Source: JAOUEA01 sp038249195
GTDB taxonomy: Bacteria > Actinomycetota > UBA4738 > HRBIN12
Reading direction: 5' to 3'
NCBI GenBank assembly: GCA_038249195.1
Contig: JBBRWM010000002.1
Coordinates: 372,001-436,000, forward strand
Length of the DNA: 64,000 nucleotides
In this document: piece after piece, positions 27,221 to 34,767 of the stretch
How the letters are laid out: every line of letters starts with the position of its first letter
Numbering within the stretch: the first letter of the stretch is position 1
Notes under the pieces: model-generated
Databases searched by the model: none
The model's input: only the letters and a program-made list of their open reading frames with translations
What the model was told of the DNA's origin: nothing
Position numbers and translations under genes: made by a program

Positions 27221-27664
27221 TCAGGTGCGCAGGGGTCGCCCCTCGAAGGGTATCGACAGCGCGATGGTCGTGCGGGTCGCGACGCCGCCCTTCTCTCGCA
27301 GTCGCCGGATGAGATCCTCCAGCTCGCCGGTGGTGTGCGTGCGCACCTTGAGGATGTAGTTGGCCTCGCCGGCCACGCTGTAGCAGTCCTCCACCTCGGG
27401 GAACGCCGCCACGCGTTGCGGGAGGTCGTCGGGCTGGGAAGCGTCGAACGGACGGGCGTCGATGAGCGCCGTGACGAAGAGCCCGACCCCTTCGGGGTCG
27501 ATCACCGCCCGATAGCCTCGGATCACGCCGGCGTGCTCCAGCTTGCGAACGCGGTCGTGCACGGACGACGCCGACAGCCCGACCCTCGTGGCCACCTCCG
27601 CGTAGGTGGCACGCGCGTCATCCTGCAGCGCAGCGATGATCTCAAGGTCACGCTCGTCGGGCAC
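27221..27664 (-). CDS. Lrp/AsnC-family transcriptional regulator
   Basis: This 147-residue protein has an AsnC-type helix-turn-helix (residues 4-52, TYAEVATRVGLSASSVHDRVRK) and a RAM ligand-binding domain (65-140). It probably senses an amino acid and controls nearby or distant metabolism. It reads towards cysS and diverges from the reverse-transcriptase-like gene. A TATCAT box (complement of 27671-27676) sits six bases before the GTG with no Shine-Dalgarno, a leaderless pattern. Confidence 0.9.
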   Translation of the reverse strand: MPDERDLEIIAALQDDARATYAEVATRVGLSASSVHDRVRKLEHAGVIRGYRAVIDPEGVGLFVTALIDARPFDASQPDDLPQRVAAFPEVEDCYSVAGEANYILKVRTHTTGELEDLIRRLREKGGVATRTTIALSIPFEGRPLRT

Positions 27665-27687
27665 GGGGCGATGATAGCGCCGGGCCC

Positions 27688-27720
27688 GCGGGGGATGCCT
27701 CGCGCGATGGCGGGGGATGC
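27688..27720. repeat. Two 11-bp direct repeats, GCGGGGGATGC, in the lrp/RT-like intergenic region
   Basis: The same 11-mer starts at 27688 and 27710, exactly 22 bp (two helical turns) apart, just outside the lrp -10 box. Same-face spacing suggests binding of a dimeric or octameric regulator such as the adjacent Lrp-type protein (autoregulation). A perfect 6-bp hairpin, CCGGGC/GCCCGG at 27746-27763, lies further towards the next gene. Confidence 0.4.
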
Positions 27721-27817
27721 TAAAAGAGCGCCGCGGCCGATTGTGCCGGGCACGCCGGCCCGGTAGAACGGTCGCATATCCCGACTCCTCCCGGGTCGCA
27801 CGGAAGGGTGTTCGCCG

Positions 27818-28543
27818 ATGCCGCCGCTATGCGGTCCGGACGACCGGTCGCCGGTCGCGGGGCTCAGGAGGGTGCCGCGCAAGACGGGAGGGGAGCGGCT
27901 GCTCGTCACCCTCACCGCCGGAGCCTCGCGCCGCTACGCGGCGGCGACGCTGCGGGCCGCCGGTCGAGCCGAGCGGCGGTTGGGCAGCGAGGTGGTGGCG
28001 AACCGTCTCGACACATGCGGTCGGCTGGAGCCGTGGCGTCGGGCCCACGCTCGATGGCGAGGGGACCTGGGCGCGGCGGTGGAAGACGGATACGCCGGCG
28101 CCGCGTTCACCGGGGACGTGCGCGATTGCTACGGCGCCATCACGCCGGCGATGGTGGATCGCAGCCTCGCCGCGTCGGGGGCCGACGCCGACGCCGTTCG
28201 CGAGATCCTCGGCCTCTTGGAGGCGTGCGCGGAGCAGGGGGTGCGCGGGTTGCCCGCCGGCCCGGACGCCTCGGGCGTGCTGGCCAACCTCGTGCTCTCG
28301 GGCGTGGACGACCGCCTGCGGGCCACGGGCCTGCCGCACCGCCGTTGGGTCGACGACGTCGTGGTGTTCGCGCCGGGGCGCCGGGGCGCCGTCACGGCCC
28401 TCGACGCGTTCCGCCGGGCTCTGGACGCGGTGGGCCTCGAGCCCAATCCGCGCAAGACGCGGGTGGTGGTGCGACGCGCAGGCCTCGCGCGCCTCGCGTC
28501 GGGCTCGAGGATCTCCCTGGGTGAGCCGCGGGGCATGGGATGA
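27818..28543 (+). CDS. Compact reverse-transcriptase-like protein (RVT_1 fold), stand-alone
   Basis: This 241-residue protein shows the ordered motifs of a reverse transcriptase: finger segment VPRKTGGERLLVTL (19-32); motif A FTGDVRDCYGAI with Asp100 and the aromatic gate Tyr105; motif B GLPAGPDASGVLANLVL (144-160); motif C RWVDDVVVFA with Asp179-Asp180 (WVDD where YADD is usual); motif D/E VGLEPNPRKTRVV. All three catalytic aspartates are kept. There is no maturase/thumb X domain, endonuclease or fused partner, and it is shorter than group II intron or retron enzymes. The ATG follows GGAAGGG by nine bases. The amidohydrolase gene starts nine bases after the stop. The biological role is unknown. 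Confidence 0.75.
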   Translation: MPPLCGPDDRSPVAGLRRVPRKTGGERLLVTLTAGASRRYAAATLRAAGRAERRLGSEVVANRLDTCGRLEPWRRAHARWRGDLGAAVEDGYAGAAFTGDVRDCYGAITPAMVDRSLAASGADADAVREILGLLEACAEQGVRGLPAGPDASGVLANLVLSGVDDRLRATGLPHRRWVDDVVVFAPGRRGAVTALDAFRRALDAVGLEPNPRKTRVVVRRAGLARLASGSRISLGEPRGMG

Positions 28544-28552
28544 TGCGGCGTC

Positions 28553-30064
28553 GTGAGGACCCTCTATCGCGCCGACCTCGTTCGAACGCTAACCCACCCC
28601 GATACCGGAACCTGGCTCCTCACGGACGGTCGGCACGTCCAGCGTGTGGGATCGGGCGATCCCCCGACGTCGGACCGCGTCGTCGACCTCCCGGGCGCGA
28701 CCATCGTCCCGGGGTTCATCGATACCCACGTCCACCTGACGTGGACGGGCGCCTCGCTCGCCGACGCCGAGGTCGCCGCCTCCGCGTCGGCCGCCGAGCT
28801 GCTGAGCGTCGCCGGCCGACGATGCGCCGCGGCCGACGGTCCGGTGGTGCTCTCGGGTTTCGACGAGAGCAGCTGGGAGCGTCCGGAGTATCCCGGCGTC
28901 GCCGAGTTGGACGCGGTCTCGGGCCGCGCCGCCCTCGTGATCATGCGCGCGGACGGCCACCTGGCCCTCGCGAACGCGGCCGCGATCTCCGCAGCGGGGA
29001 TCGAGGCGGAGGCGGGCGTGGCACGCGACGAGCACGGGAACATCACCGGGCGCGTCACGGAGGGGGCCGTGGAACGACTGGCGAGATGGGCTGCGGACGC
29101 GCGTACGGACCATCAGGTGCAGGCACTGCAGCTGCGGGCGGCGGGCGTGGCCGCGGCCCACGGCGTGACCGCGGTCCATGAGATGCAGATGCCGGCCTCC
29201 TCGGGGATGCGGGATCTCGAGGTGTTCATGAGCCACCGATCGCGGCTGCCGGTCGACGCGGTACCCCTCGTGGCGACGATGGACCTCCCCCTCGTGATCG
29301 GCCAGGGGCTCGCCTCCGTCGGCGGTGACCTCCCCGTGGACGGGTCGATCGGCGCCCGCACGGCGGCCGTGAGTTCGCCGTACGAGGATGGGGGCCTCGG
29401 CGCGACGTACTACGCGGACGACGCCCTCGCCGAGTTTTTCCACGCCGGTCACATGGCGGGTCTACAGGTGGGCGTGCACGCGATCGGCGACCGCGCCATC
29501 GAGCAGGTGCTGGTCGGCTGGGAGCGCGTGTACCGCATGCTCGACTCCCGGGAGCGCCGGCACTTCCGGGCGCGCCGGCACCGGATCGAGCACTGCGAGA
29601 TGATCTCGCCCCGGCAGGTCGAGCGCGTCGCGGTCCTCGGCTTGGGCGTGAGCGTGCAGCCGGCGTTCGATCGGGCGTGGGGGGCGCCGGGCGGCCTGTA
29701 CGGATCCGCGCTCGGCCCCGAGCGGGCGGCGTCGATGAATCCGTTCCGCACGATGATCGAGCGGGGGATCGAGGTCGGCGTCGGCTCCGACGCGCCCGTG
29801 ACCCCGATCGATCCGCTGGGGACCGTCGCCGCGTTGGAGTCCCACCACGATCCCGCCCAGCGGCTCTCACGGATCCAGGCGATCCGCCTGCACACCATCG
29901 GGAGCGCCCGGCTCGCTCACCAGGAGGACAAGAAGGGCGCGCTCGGCCCCGGGATGCACGCGGACTTCGTGGCCTACCCGGGCGACCCGTTCGAGGCCGA
30001 GGCGCTCGAGACGCTGGATCCGATCCTCACCGTGTCGTTGGGACGCGACGTATACGCGGCCTGA
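28553..30064 (+). CDS. YtcJ-like metal-dependent amidohydrolase
   Basis: This 503-residue protein belongs to the Amidohydro_3 group. It has the metal site FIDTHVHLTW near residue 58, further ligands in VGVHAIGDRAIEQ and RIEHCEMI, and the final Asp in VGSDAPVTPIDPL. Members hydrolyse N-acyl or formyl groups and related C-N bonds on varied small molecules; the substrate is not predictable here. The GTG start lies nine bases after the RT-like gene, so the two are probably co-transcribed, perhaps without functional linkage. Confidence 0.88.
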   Translation: MRTLYRADLVRTLTHPDTGTWLLTDGRHVQRVGSGDPPTSDRVVDLPGATIVPGFIDTHVHLTWTGASLADAEVAASASAAELLSVAGRRCAAADGPVVLSGFDESSWERPEYPGVAELDAVSGRAALVIMRADGHLALANAAAISAAGIEAEAGVARDEHGNITGRVTEGAVERLARWAADARTDHQVQALQLRAAGVAAAHGVTAVHEMQMPASSGMRDLEVFMSHRSRLPVDAVPLVATMDLPLVIGQGLASVGGDLPVDGSIGARTAAVSSPYEDGGLGATYYADDALAEFFHAGHMAGLQVGVHAIGDRAIEQVLVGWERVYRMLDSRERRHFRARRHRIEHCEMISPRQVERVAVLGLGVSVQPAFDRAWGAPGGLYGSALGPERAASMNPFRTMIERGIEVGVGSDAPVTPIDPLGTVAALESHHDPAQRLSRIQAIRLHTIGSARLAHQEDKKGALGPGMHADFVAYPGDPFEAEALETLDPILTVSLGRDVYAA

Positions 30065-30171
30065 ACGCTCCGCTGGGCGGCGATTGTCACTCTTTCTCCA
30101 TCCGCCGACTTGACCCTCGGCGAAGCCCGGTCGTACCGTTTCGCTGCGTCGTCGCCCCGGCGAAGGCGCAC

Positions 30172-30241
30172 GAGGACCCAAGAAGCCGAGTAGAGAACGC
30201 GGCGCCCCGGCGACGCGGCCCCAAAGGCCTCTTGGGTCCTC
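30172..30241. repeat. Perfect 12-bp inverted repeat with GC-rich interior, possible structured RNA or terminator
   Basis: GAGGACCCAAGA (30172-30183) and TCTTGGGTCCTC (30230-30241) are perfect complements across a 46-base GC-rich loop that can pair internally. A second hairpin, CCTCAC-TTGCC-GTGAGG, overlaps the right arm. The gene-free space 30065-30319 contains nothing else I can name. It could terminate the amidohydrolase transcript, encode a small RNA, or be a remnant of a small mobile repeat. Confidence 0.45.
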
Positions 30242-30319
30242 ACTTGCCGTGAGGGCCGGTCGCCGGCGCGGGGGCCTGCGGGCGTTTCGCAACCGCCCGG
30301 GCACCTGCGGACGCCCTGG

Positions 30320-30347
30320 TTGCATCTGCACCTCGTGGCAGTACAAT
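30320..30347 (+). promoter_or_regulatory. Sigma-70-type promoter for the DUF4193/lnt-ppm operon
   Basis: TTGCAT (30320-30325) and TACAAT (30342-30347) are spaced by 16 bases, both close to consensus, about 40 bases before the ATG of the downstream gene, which has a GGAGG ribosome-binding site. Confidence 0.6.
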
Positions 30348-30386
30348 CCGCGCGCAACCGAGGCGCCCCCGGCCCGGAGGTAAGTG

Positions 30387-30758
30387 ATGAAGGGAACGAT
30401 GGACGAGATCGAAGAGCCGGTCGAAGACGAAGAAACCTCCGACGAGGAGGAGGCGGCGGAGCCCAGCGAGACCGAGCTCGCCGACGCGACCGTGCCGCCC
30501 GACCCGGCGGCGGGGGGCGCGCAAGTGGAGTCGATCCAGGAACTGCTGGTCAAGCAGGAGGCCGAGGACGAGGAGGCGGAGTCCGACGAGGACGACGTGG
30601 TCGTCCCCCTCACGCGCGAGGAGAAGCTCGCCGAGCCGGCGGAGGCCCGCGTCGTCCCGATCCAGGCCACCGAGTTCACGTGCAAGCGCTGCTTCTTGGT
30701 GAAGCATCGCAGCCAGCTGAAGGACAAGAAGCGGGGGCTGTGTCGAGACTGCGCCTGA
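30387..30758 (+). CDS. DUF4193-family zinc-ribbon protein
   Basis: This 123-residue protein has a very acidic N-terminal two-thirds and a C-terminal ribbon CKRCFLVKHRSQL...CRDCA with four cysteines, the signature of the actinobacterial DUF4193 family. Its function is unknown. The ATG at 30387 is preferred over the preceding GTG because GGAGG (30376-30380) is better spaced. It overlaps the Lnt-Ppm start by 19 bases. Confidence 0.85.
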   Translation: MKGTMDEIEEPVEDEETSDEEEAAEPSETELADATVPPDPAAGGAQVESIQELLVKQEAEDEEAESDEDDVVVPLTREEKLAEPAEARVVPIQATEFTCKRCFLVKHRSQLKDKKRGLCRDCA

Positions 30759-33004
30759 GGGCGCGGCCACCACGCTCCGTCGCTCTGGTCGTCTCGCTCG
30801 CCAGCGGACTCCTCCTCTCGCTCGCCTTCCCTCCCGTCGGCTGGTGGCCGATCGCGTTCGTCGCCGTGGCGCCGCTCCTGTGGCTGTTGGGATCCTCGGG
30901 ACCGGCCCGCGGGTCCCTGCTCGGGTTCGTCTTCGGGCTCGGGTTCTACGGAGCCACGATCTACTGGATCTGGCTCTTCGGCACCGCCGCCTGGGGAGCC
31001 CTGACGATCGAGATGGCTCTGTGGCTCGGCGTGTTCGGGTTCCTGCGCGCCGCGATCCGCCTGCCGCGCCGACCGTTGATCGATGCCCTCGGCGTGGCGG
31101 CCTTGTGGACCGTGCTCGAGTGGCTCCGCGGCCTCTGGCCGCTCGGCGGCTTCAGCTGGGGCACGATCGGCATCAGCCAGGTCGACAACCACGCGACCGT
31201 GCATCTGGCCACGGTCGCGGGCGTGTGGGGGGTCAGCTTCGTGGTGATCCTCGTGAACGCGCTGATCGTGGCGGCCGCGGAGGGTGGGGGAGCGCGGCGA
31301 CGCTGGCCCCTCGCCACGATCGCCGTCGCCTCGACCCTCGTCCCCGTGGCCATCCCGCTCGGATCGCCGCAGGGCCCACGCGTGGACGTCGCGACGGTCC
31401 AGGTCGACGTCCGCAGGGCCCAGGGGGGGAGCGCGCTCGAGGAGGATCTCGGCGTGGCAGCCCAGAACGTCTCCGAGCACCTCAGGTTGGCATCGAACCC
31501 GCCCGACCTCGTGGTCTGGGGTGAGGGCGCGCTCGACCCCGGCGCGACCAACAGCGCCGCGACGATGGCCGAGGTGCGCGCGGCGATCGCTCGCGTGGGC
31601 GTGCCCACGCTGGTCGGCGCGGTGATCGACGATCCCGGCGGCCTCCAGCGCACGAGCGTGCTCCTGTTCGACGGCGGCGGCGGTCTCGCGGGCCGCTACG
31701 ACAAGGTTCACCTCGTTCCCTACGGGGAGTATGTGCCGTTCCGAGACGAGCTCTCCTGGCTGCGGGCCCTCGAGCAGATCCCGGTCGACCGGACGCCCGG
31801 CGCGCGGATCCACACGCTCTCGACCGGCGGCCTGCCCGCCTTCGGCACGCCGATCTGCTTCGAGAACAGCTTTCCGTCGATCCCGCGGGCGTTCGTGCGC
31901 GACGGCGCCGGCTTCCTGATCGTGACCGTGAACAACGCCTCATACGGAACCACCGCCGCGAGCGCCCAGCACCAGCAGATGAGCCAGATGCGAGCGGTCG
32001 AGACGGGACGGTGGATCGTGGATGCGGCGGTCTCCGGCATCAGCGCCTTCATCGACCCGGCCGGACGCGTCACGGCCCAGGAGGGGTTGTTTCGGACAGC
32101 TATCCTGAGGGACACCATCCGGTCCTCCGACGAACGCACGTGGTACGTCCGGCTGGGGGACTGGCTCCCCTGGCTCGCGCTGGCGTTCGTCGTGGTCCTC
32201 ATCGCGGTCCCGCGGAAACGGCCCAGGGTCCGCCCCGCCCCCAAGGTCCTCGATCCGAACCCACGCACGCTCGTGATCCTTCCCACGATGGACGAGGCCG
32301 CCACCATCGAACGCGTCCTCGATGGGGCGCTGGCGGCATCCGACTCGCTCGAGGTGGTGGTCGTAGACGACAGCTCGCCCGACGGCACCGGAGACATCGC
32401 CCGCAAGCGTGCGGCAGCCGATCCACGGATCCGAGTCCTTGAACGTCCCCCGCATTCGGGGCTCGCGAGCGCGTACCTGCAGGGGTTCCGTCTGGCACTG
32501 GAGGAACGCCACGACCTGATCGTGGAGATGGACGGCGATCTCTCGCACGACCCGGAGGAACTGGCGAGCCTGTTGCAGGCGGCGACGACCTCGCACGACC
32601 TTACGGTGGGCAGCCGCTACGTCCCCGGTGGTTCCGTCACGAACTGGGGCCGCGCGCGCAGGGCGCTGTCGAAGGCGGGCAACGCCTACGCTCGTCTCAT
32701 GCTCGGCCTCCCGGTGCGCGACGCGACGAGCGGGTACCGCGTGTACCGGCGCGAGCTCCTCGAGGCGCTGGTGGCCGAGCCGTTCGCTTCCGACGGCTAT
32801 GGGTTCCAGATCGAGCTCGTGATGCGCTCGTGGAACCTCGGGTTCGACGTGGGCGAGGTGCCCATCACGTTCCGTGAGCGCGAGCACGGGCACTCCAAGA
32901 TCTCACGCCGGATCGTGTTGGAGGCGCTGTGGCTCGTGAGCGTGTGGGGCGTGCGGATGCGCGTGCGCGGCTCCCCTGCGGCCTTGCAGACCCAACGCCC
33001 ATAA
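30740..33004 (+). CDS. Apolipoprotein N-acyltransferase fused to polyprenol-phosphate mannosyltransferase (Lnt-Ppm1)
   Basis: This 754-residue two-domain protein is like mycobacterial Ppm1. The N-terminal part has membrane helices and a nitrilase-type domain with catalytic Glu in VVWGEGAL, Lys in YDKVHLVPYGEYVP and Cys in GTPICFEN; it adds a third acyl chain to lipoproteins. The C-terminal GT2 domain (from about residue 510) has VVVVDDSSPDGTG and EMDGDLSHDPE and makes polyprenol-phosphate-mannose for glycolipids and protein mannosylation. WGEG differs from the usual WPE around the Lnt glutamate. The GTG start lies within the previous gene. Confidence 0.9.
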   Translation: MSRLRLRARPPRSVALVVSLASGLLLSLAFPPVGWWPIAFVAVAPLLWLLGSSGPARGSLLGFVFGLGFYGATIYWIWLFGTAAWGALTIEMALWLGVFGFLRAAIRLPRRPLIDALGVAALWTVLEWLRGLWPLGGFSWGTIGISQVDNHATVHLATVAGVWGVSFVVILVNALIVAAAEGGGARRRWPLATIAVASTLVPVAIPLGSPQGPRVDVATVQVDVRRAQGGSALEEDLGVAAQNVSEHLRLASNPPDLVVWGEGALDPGATNSAATMAEVRAAIARVGVPTLVGAVIDDPGGLQRTSVLLFDGGGGLAGRYDKVHLVPYGEYVPFRDELSWLRALEQIPVDRTPGARIHTLSTGGLPAFGTPICFENSFPSIPRAFVRDGAGFLIVTVNNASYGTTAASAQHQQMSQMRAVETGRWIVDAAVSGISAFIDPAGRVTAQEGLFRTAILRDTIRSSDERTWYVRLGDWLPWLALAFVVVLIAVPRKRPRVRPAPKVLDPNPRTLVILPTMDEAATIERVLDGALAASDSLEVVVVDDSSPDGTGDIARKRAAADPRIRVLERPPHSGLASAYLQGFRLALEERHDLIVEMDGDLSHDPEELASLLQAATTSHDLTVGSRYVPGGSVTNWGRARRALSKAGNAYARLMLGLPVRDATSGYRVYRRELLEALVAEPFASDGYGFQIELVMRSWNLGFDVGEVPITFREREHGHSKISRRIVLEALWLVSVWGVRMRVRGSPAALQTQRP

Positions 33005-33046
33005 CGGATATTATGTAACCTTGCCCGAGAGGCTGCTGGAAACGCA

Positions 33047-33289
33047 TCAGCGCTCGTTCCCCCGCCGGTAGTTCCCCGTGGCCCGCGCCAGCAGATCCTG
33101 CACCTCATCGGGCGAGGCACCCGCGAGCCGGCGGGCGAGCCGCGCCGCCTTCGAGCCGGCCACCGTGGCCACGGTGCGCCCTCCTCGGTCCACGCGGACC
33201 CGGCCGTCCTTCGTGAGGCGGTAGGAGAAGGGGTCGGCATCGAGGCGGGCGCGGCCGGGGTCCGGGTCGCGAGACACGCTCAGGACCAC
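33047..33289 (-). CDS. Small conserved hypothetical protein downstream of gcvPB
   Basis: This 80-residue, basic protein has segment FSYRLTKDGRVRVDRGGRTVATVAG followed by a helical region ending in ARATGNYRRGNER, a build I recall from small actinobacterial hypotheticals. No function is known. Its GTG start overlaps the gcvPB stop by ten bases, so it is the last gene of the gcvPA-gcvPB operon. It is convergent with lnt-ppm. Confidence 0.65.
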   Translation of the reverse strand: MVLSVSRDPDPGRARLDADPFSYRLTKDGRVRVDRGGRTVATVAGSKAARLARRLAGASPDEVQDLLARATGNYRRGNER

Positions 33290-34767
33290 CGGAGCTTGAG
33301 GTGGCGCGCCGCGCGCGCCTCGTCGAGCCGGCGCACGGGCGTGGTGAGGGGGGCGTCGCGCAGACGCGCCGGGTCCGTGCGCGCGTCCTCAGCGGCCCGG
33401 CGAAGGGCGGCGGCGAGGCCGTCGAGCGTGTCCTTGGACTCGGTCTCGGTCGGCTCCATCATCATGGCCTCGTCCACCACGAGGGGGAAATAGACCGTGG
33501 ACGGATGGTAGCCGAGGTCGATCAGCCGTTTCGCGACGTCCATGGCCCGCAGGCCGGTCTCGGCCTTGAGCGGCCCGGCGGTCGCCACGAACTCGTGCAT
33601 GGGTCGCTCCCCCGGGTAGGCGGCCGGGAAGTCCTCGCGGATCTGCGCGAGGAGATAGTTCGCGTTCAAGGCCGCGAGCTCGCTCACCTCCTTCAGGCCG
33701 TCGGCACCGTGCAGGAACACATAGGCGTACGCGCGCACGAGCACCCCGAAGTTCCCGTTGAAGCCGTGGAGGCGCCCGATCGTCTGCGGCCGGTCGTGGT
33801 CCCACGTGAAGGTGCCGTCGTCCGCGCGCGCGAGCAGCGGCGAGGGGAGATACGGAACGAGGCGCTCCGCCACGCCCACCGGCCCGGCGCCCGGTCCCCC
33901 GCCGCCGTGCGGCGTGGCGAACGTCTTGTGCGTGTTGATGTGCACGATGTCGAACCCCATGTCCCCGGGGCGGCATCGACCGAGGATCGCGTTGAGGTTC
34001 GCTCCGTCGTAGTACACGAGCGCCCCCACCTCGTGGATCGCGTCGGTGATGCGCTCGATATCCTGTTCGAACAGTCCCAGCGTGTTCGGATTCGTGAGCA
34101 TGAGGCCGGCGACCCGGTCGTCCACGAGGGACCGCAGCGCCGCCACGTCCACGAGCCCGCGGTCGTTGCTGGGCACGGGGACGGCTTCGAAGCCCGCGAG
34201 CGCCACGCTCGCCGGGTTCGTGCCGTGGGCGGCGTCGGGGATCAGGACCTTGGTGCGCTGGGGTCTCGCGGCATCGCCCGCGTCCGCGTGGTAGGCGCGC
34301 ATGATCAGCAGGCCGGTCATCTCGCCGCAGGCGCCCGCCGGGGGCTGCAGGGTCGCGCGCGCCATCCCGGTGATCTCGCACAGCGCCTCCTCGAGGCGCC
34401 ACAGCATCGCCAGGGCGCCCTGGACCGTCTCCTGGGGCTGAAGCGGATGCAGGCGCTGGAAGCCGGGCATGGCCGCCACGGTCTCGGCCATCTTCGGGTT
34501 GTACTTCATCGTGCAGGAGCCCAGCGGGTAGATGCCCGTGTCGGTCCCGTAGTTCTGCTGCGACAGACGCGTGTAGTGACGGACCAGATCCAGCTCGGCC
34601 ACCTGCGGGAGCCGGGCCTCGGTCGCGCGCGCGTGCCGATCGGCGACGGCGACCTCCGGCACGTCCAGCGGCGCGAACGCCGACGCACGGCGGCCGGGAA
34701 CCGACCGCTCCATGATCGTCCCGCCTTCGCGTGGTCCCTGGGTGCGCACCGGCGCTCCGCGGCTCAC
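33280..34767 (-). CDS. gcvPB: Glycine dehydrogenase (decarboxylating) subunit 2
   Basis: This 495-residue PLP-dependent half of the split P protein shows YPLGSCTMKYNPKM, the PLP pocket DGANLNAILG and the Schiff-base lysine in NTHKTFATPHGGGGPG. With subunit 1 it decarboxylates glycine and passes the aminomethyl group to lipoyl-GcvH. The GTG start overlaps the gcvPA stop by four bases (GTGA); an ATG 18 codons later, just before ERSVPGRR, would cut into the conserved N-terminus. Confidence 0.95.
   Translation of the reverse strand: MSRGAPVRTQGPREGGTIMERSVPGRRASAFAPLDVPEVAVADRHARATEARLPQVAELDLVRHYTRLSQQNYGTDTGIYPLGSCTMKYNPKMAETVAAMPGFQRLHPLQPQETVQGALAMLWRLEEALCEITGMARATLQPPAGACGEMTGLLIMRAYHADAGDAARPQRTKVLIPDAAHGTNPASVALAGFEAVPVPSNDRGLVDVAALRSLVDDRVAGLMLTNPNTLGLFEQDIERITDAIHEVGALVYYDGANLNAILGRCRPGDMGFDIVHINTHKTFATPHGGGGPGAGPVGVAERLVPYLPSPLLARADDGTFTWDHDRPQTIGRLHGFNGNFGVLVRAYAYVFLHGADGLKEVSELAALNANYLLAQIREDFPAAYPGERPMHEFVATAGPLKAETGLRAMDVAKRLIDLGYHPSTVYFPLVVDEAMMMEPTETESKDTLDGLAAALRRAAEDARTDPARLRDAPLTTPVRRLDEARAARHLKLRWS

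Noticed and set aside
27665..27817. Retron msr-msd RNA upstream of the RT-like gene
   Set aside because: Only a short 6-bp hairpin and direct repeats are visible. I found no long complementary a1/a2 ends or priming-guanosine arrangement.
28540..29181. Arg-rich frame overlapping the start of the amidohydrolase gene
   Set aside because: It is a shifted-frame shadow of the YtcJ-like gene, which carries the metal-binding motifs.
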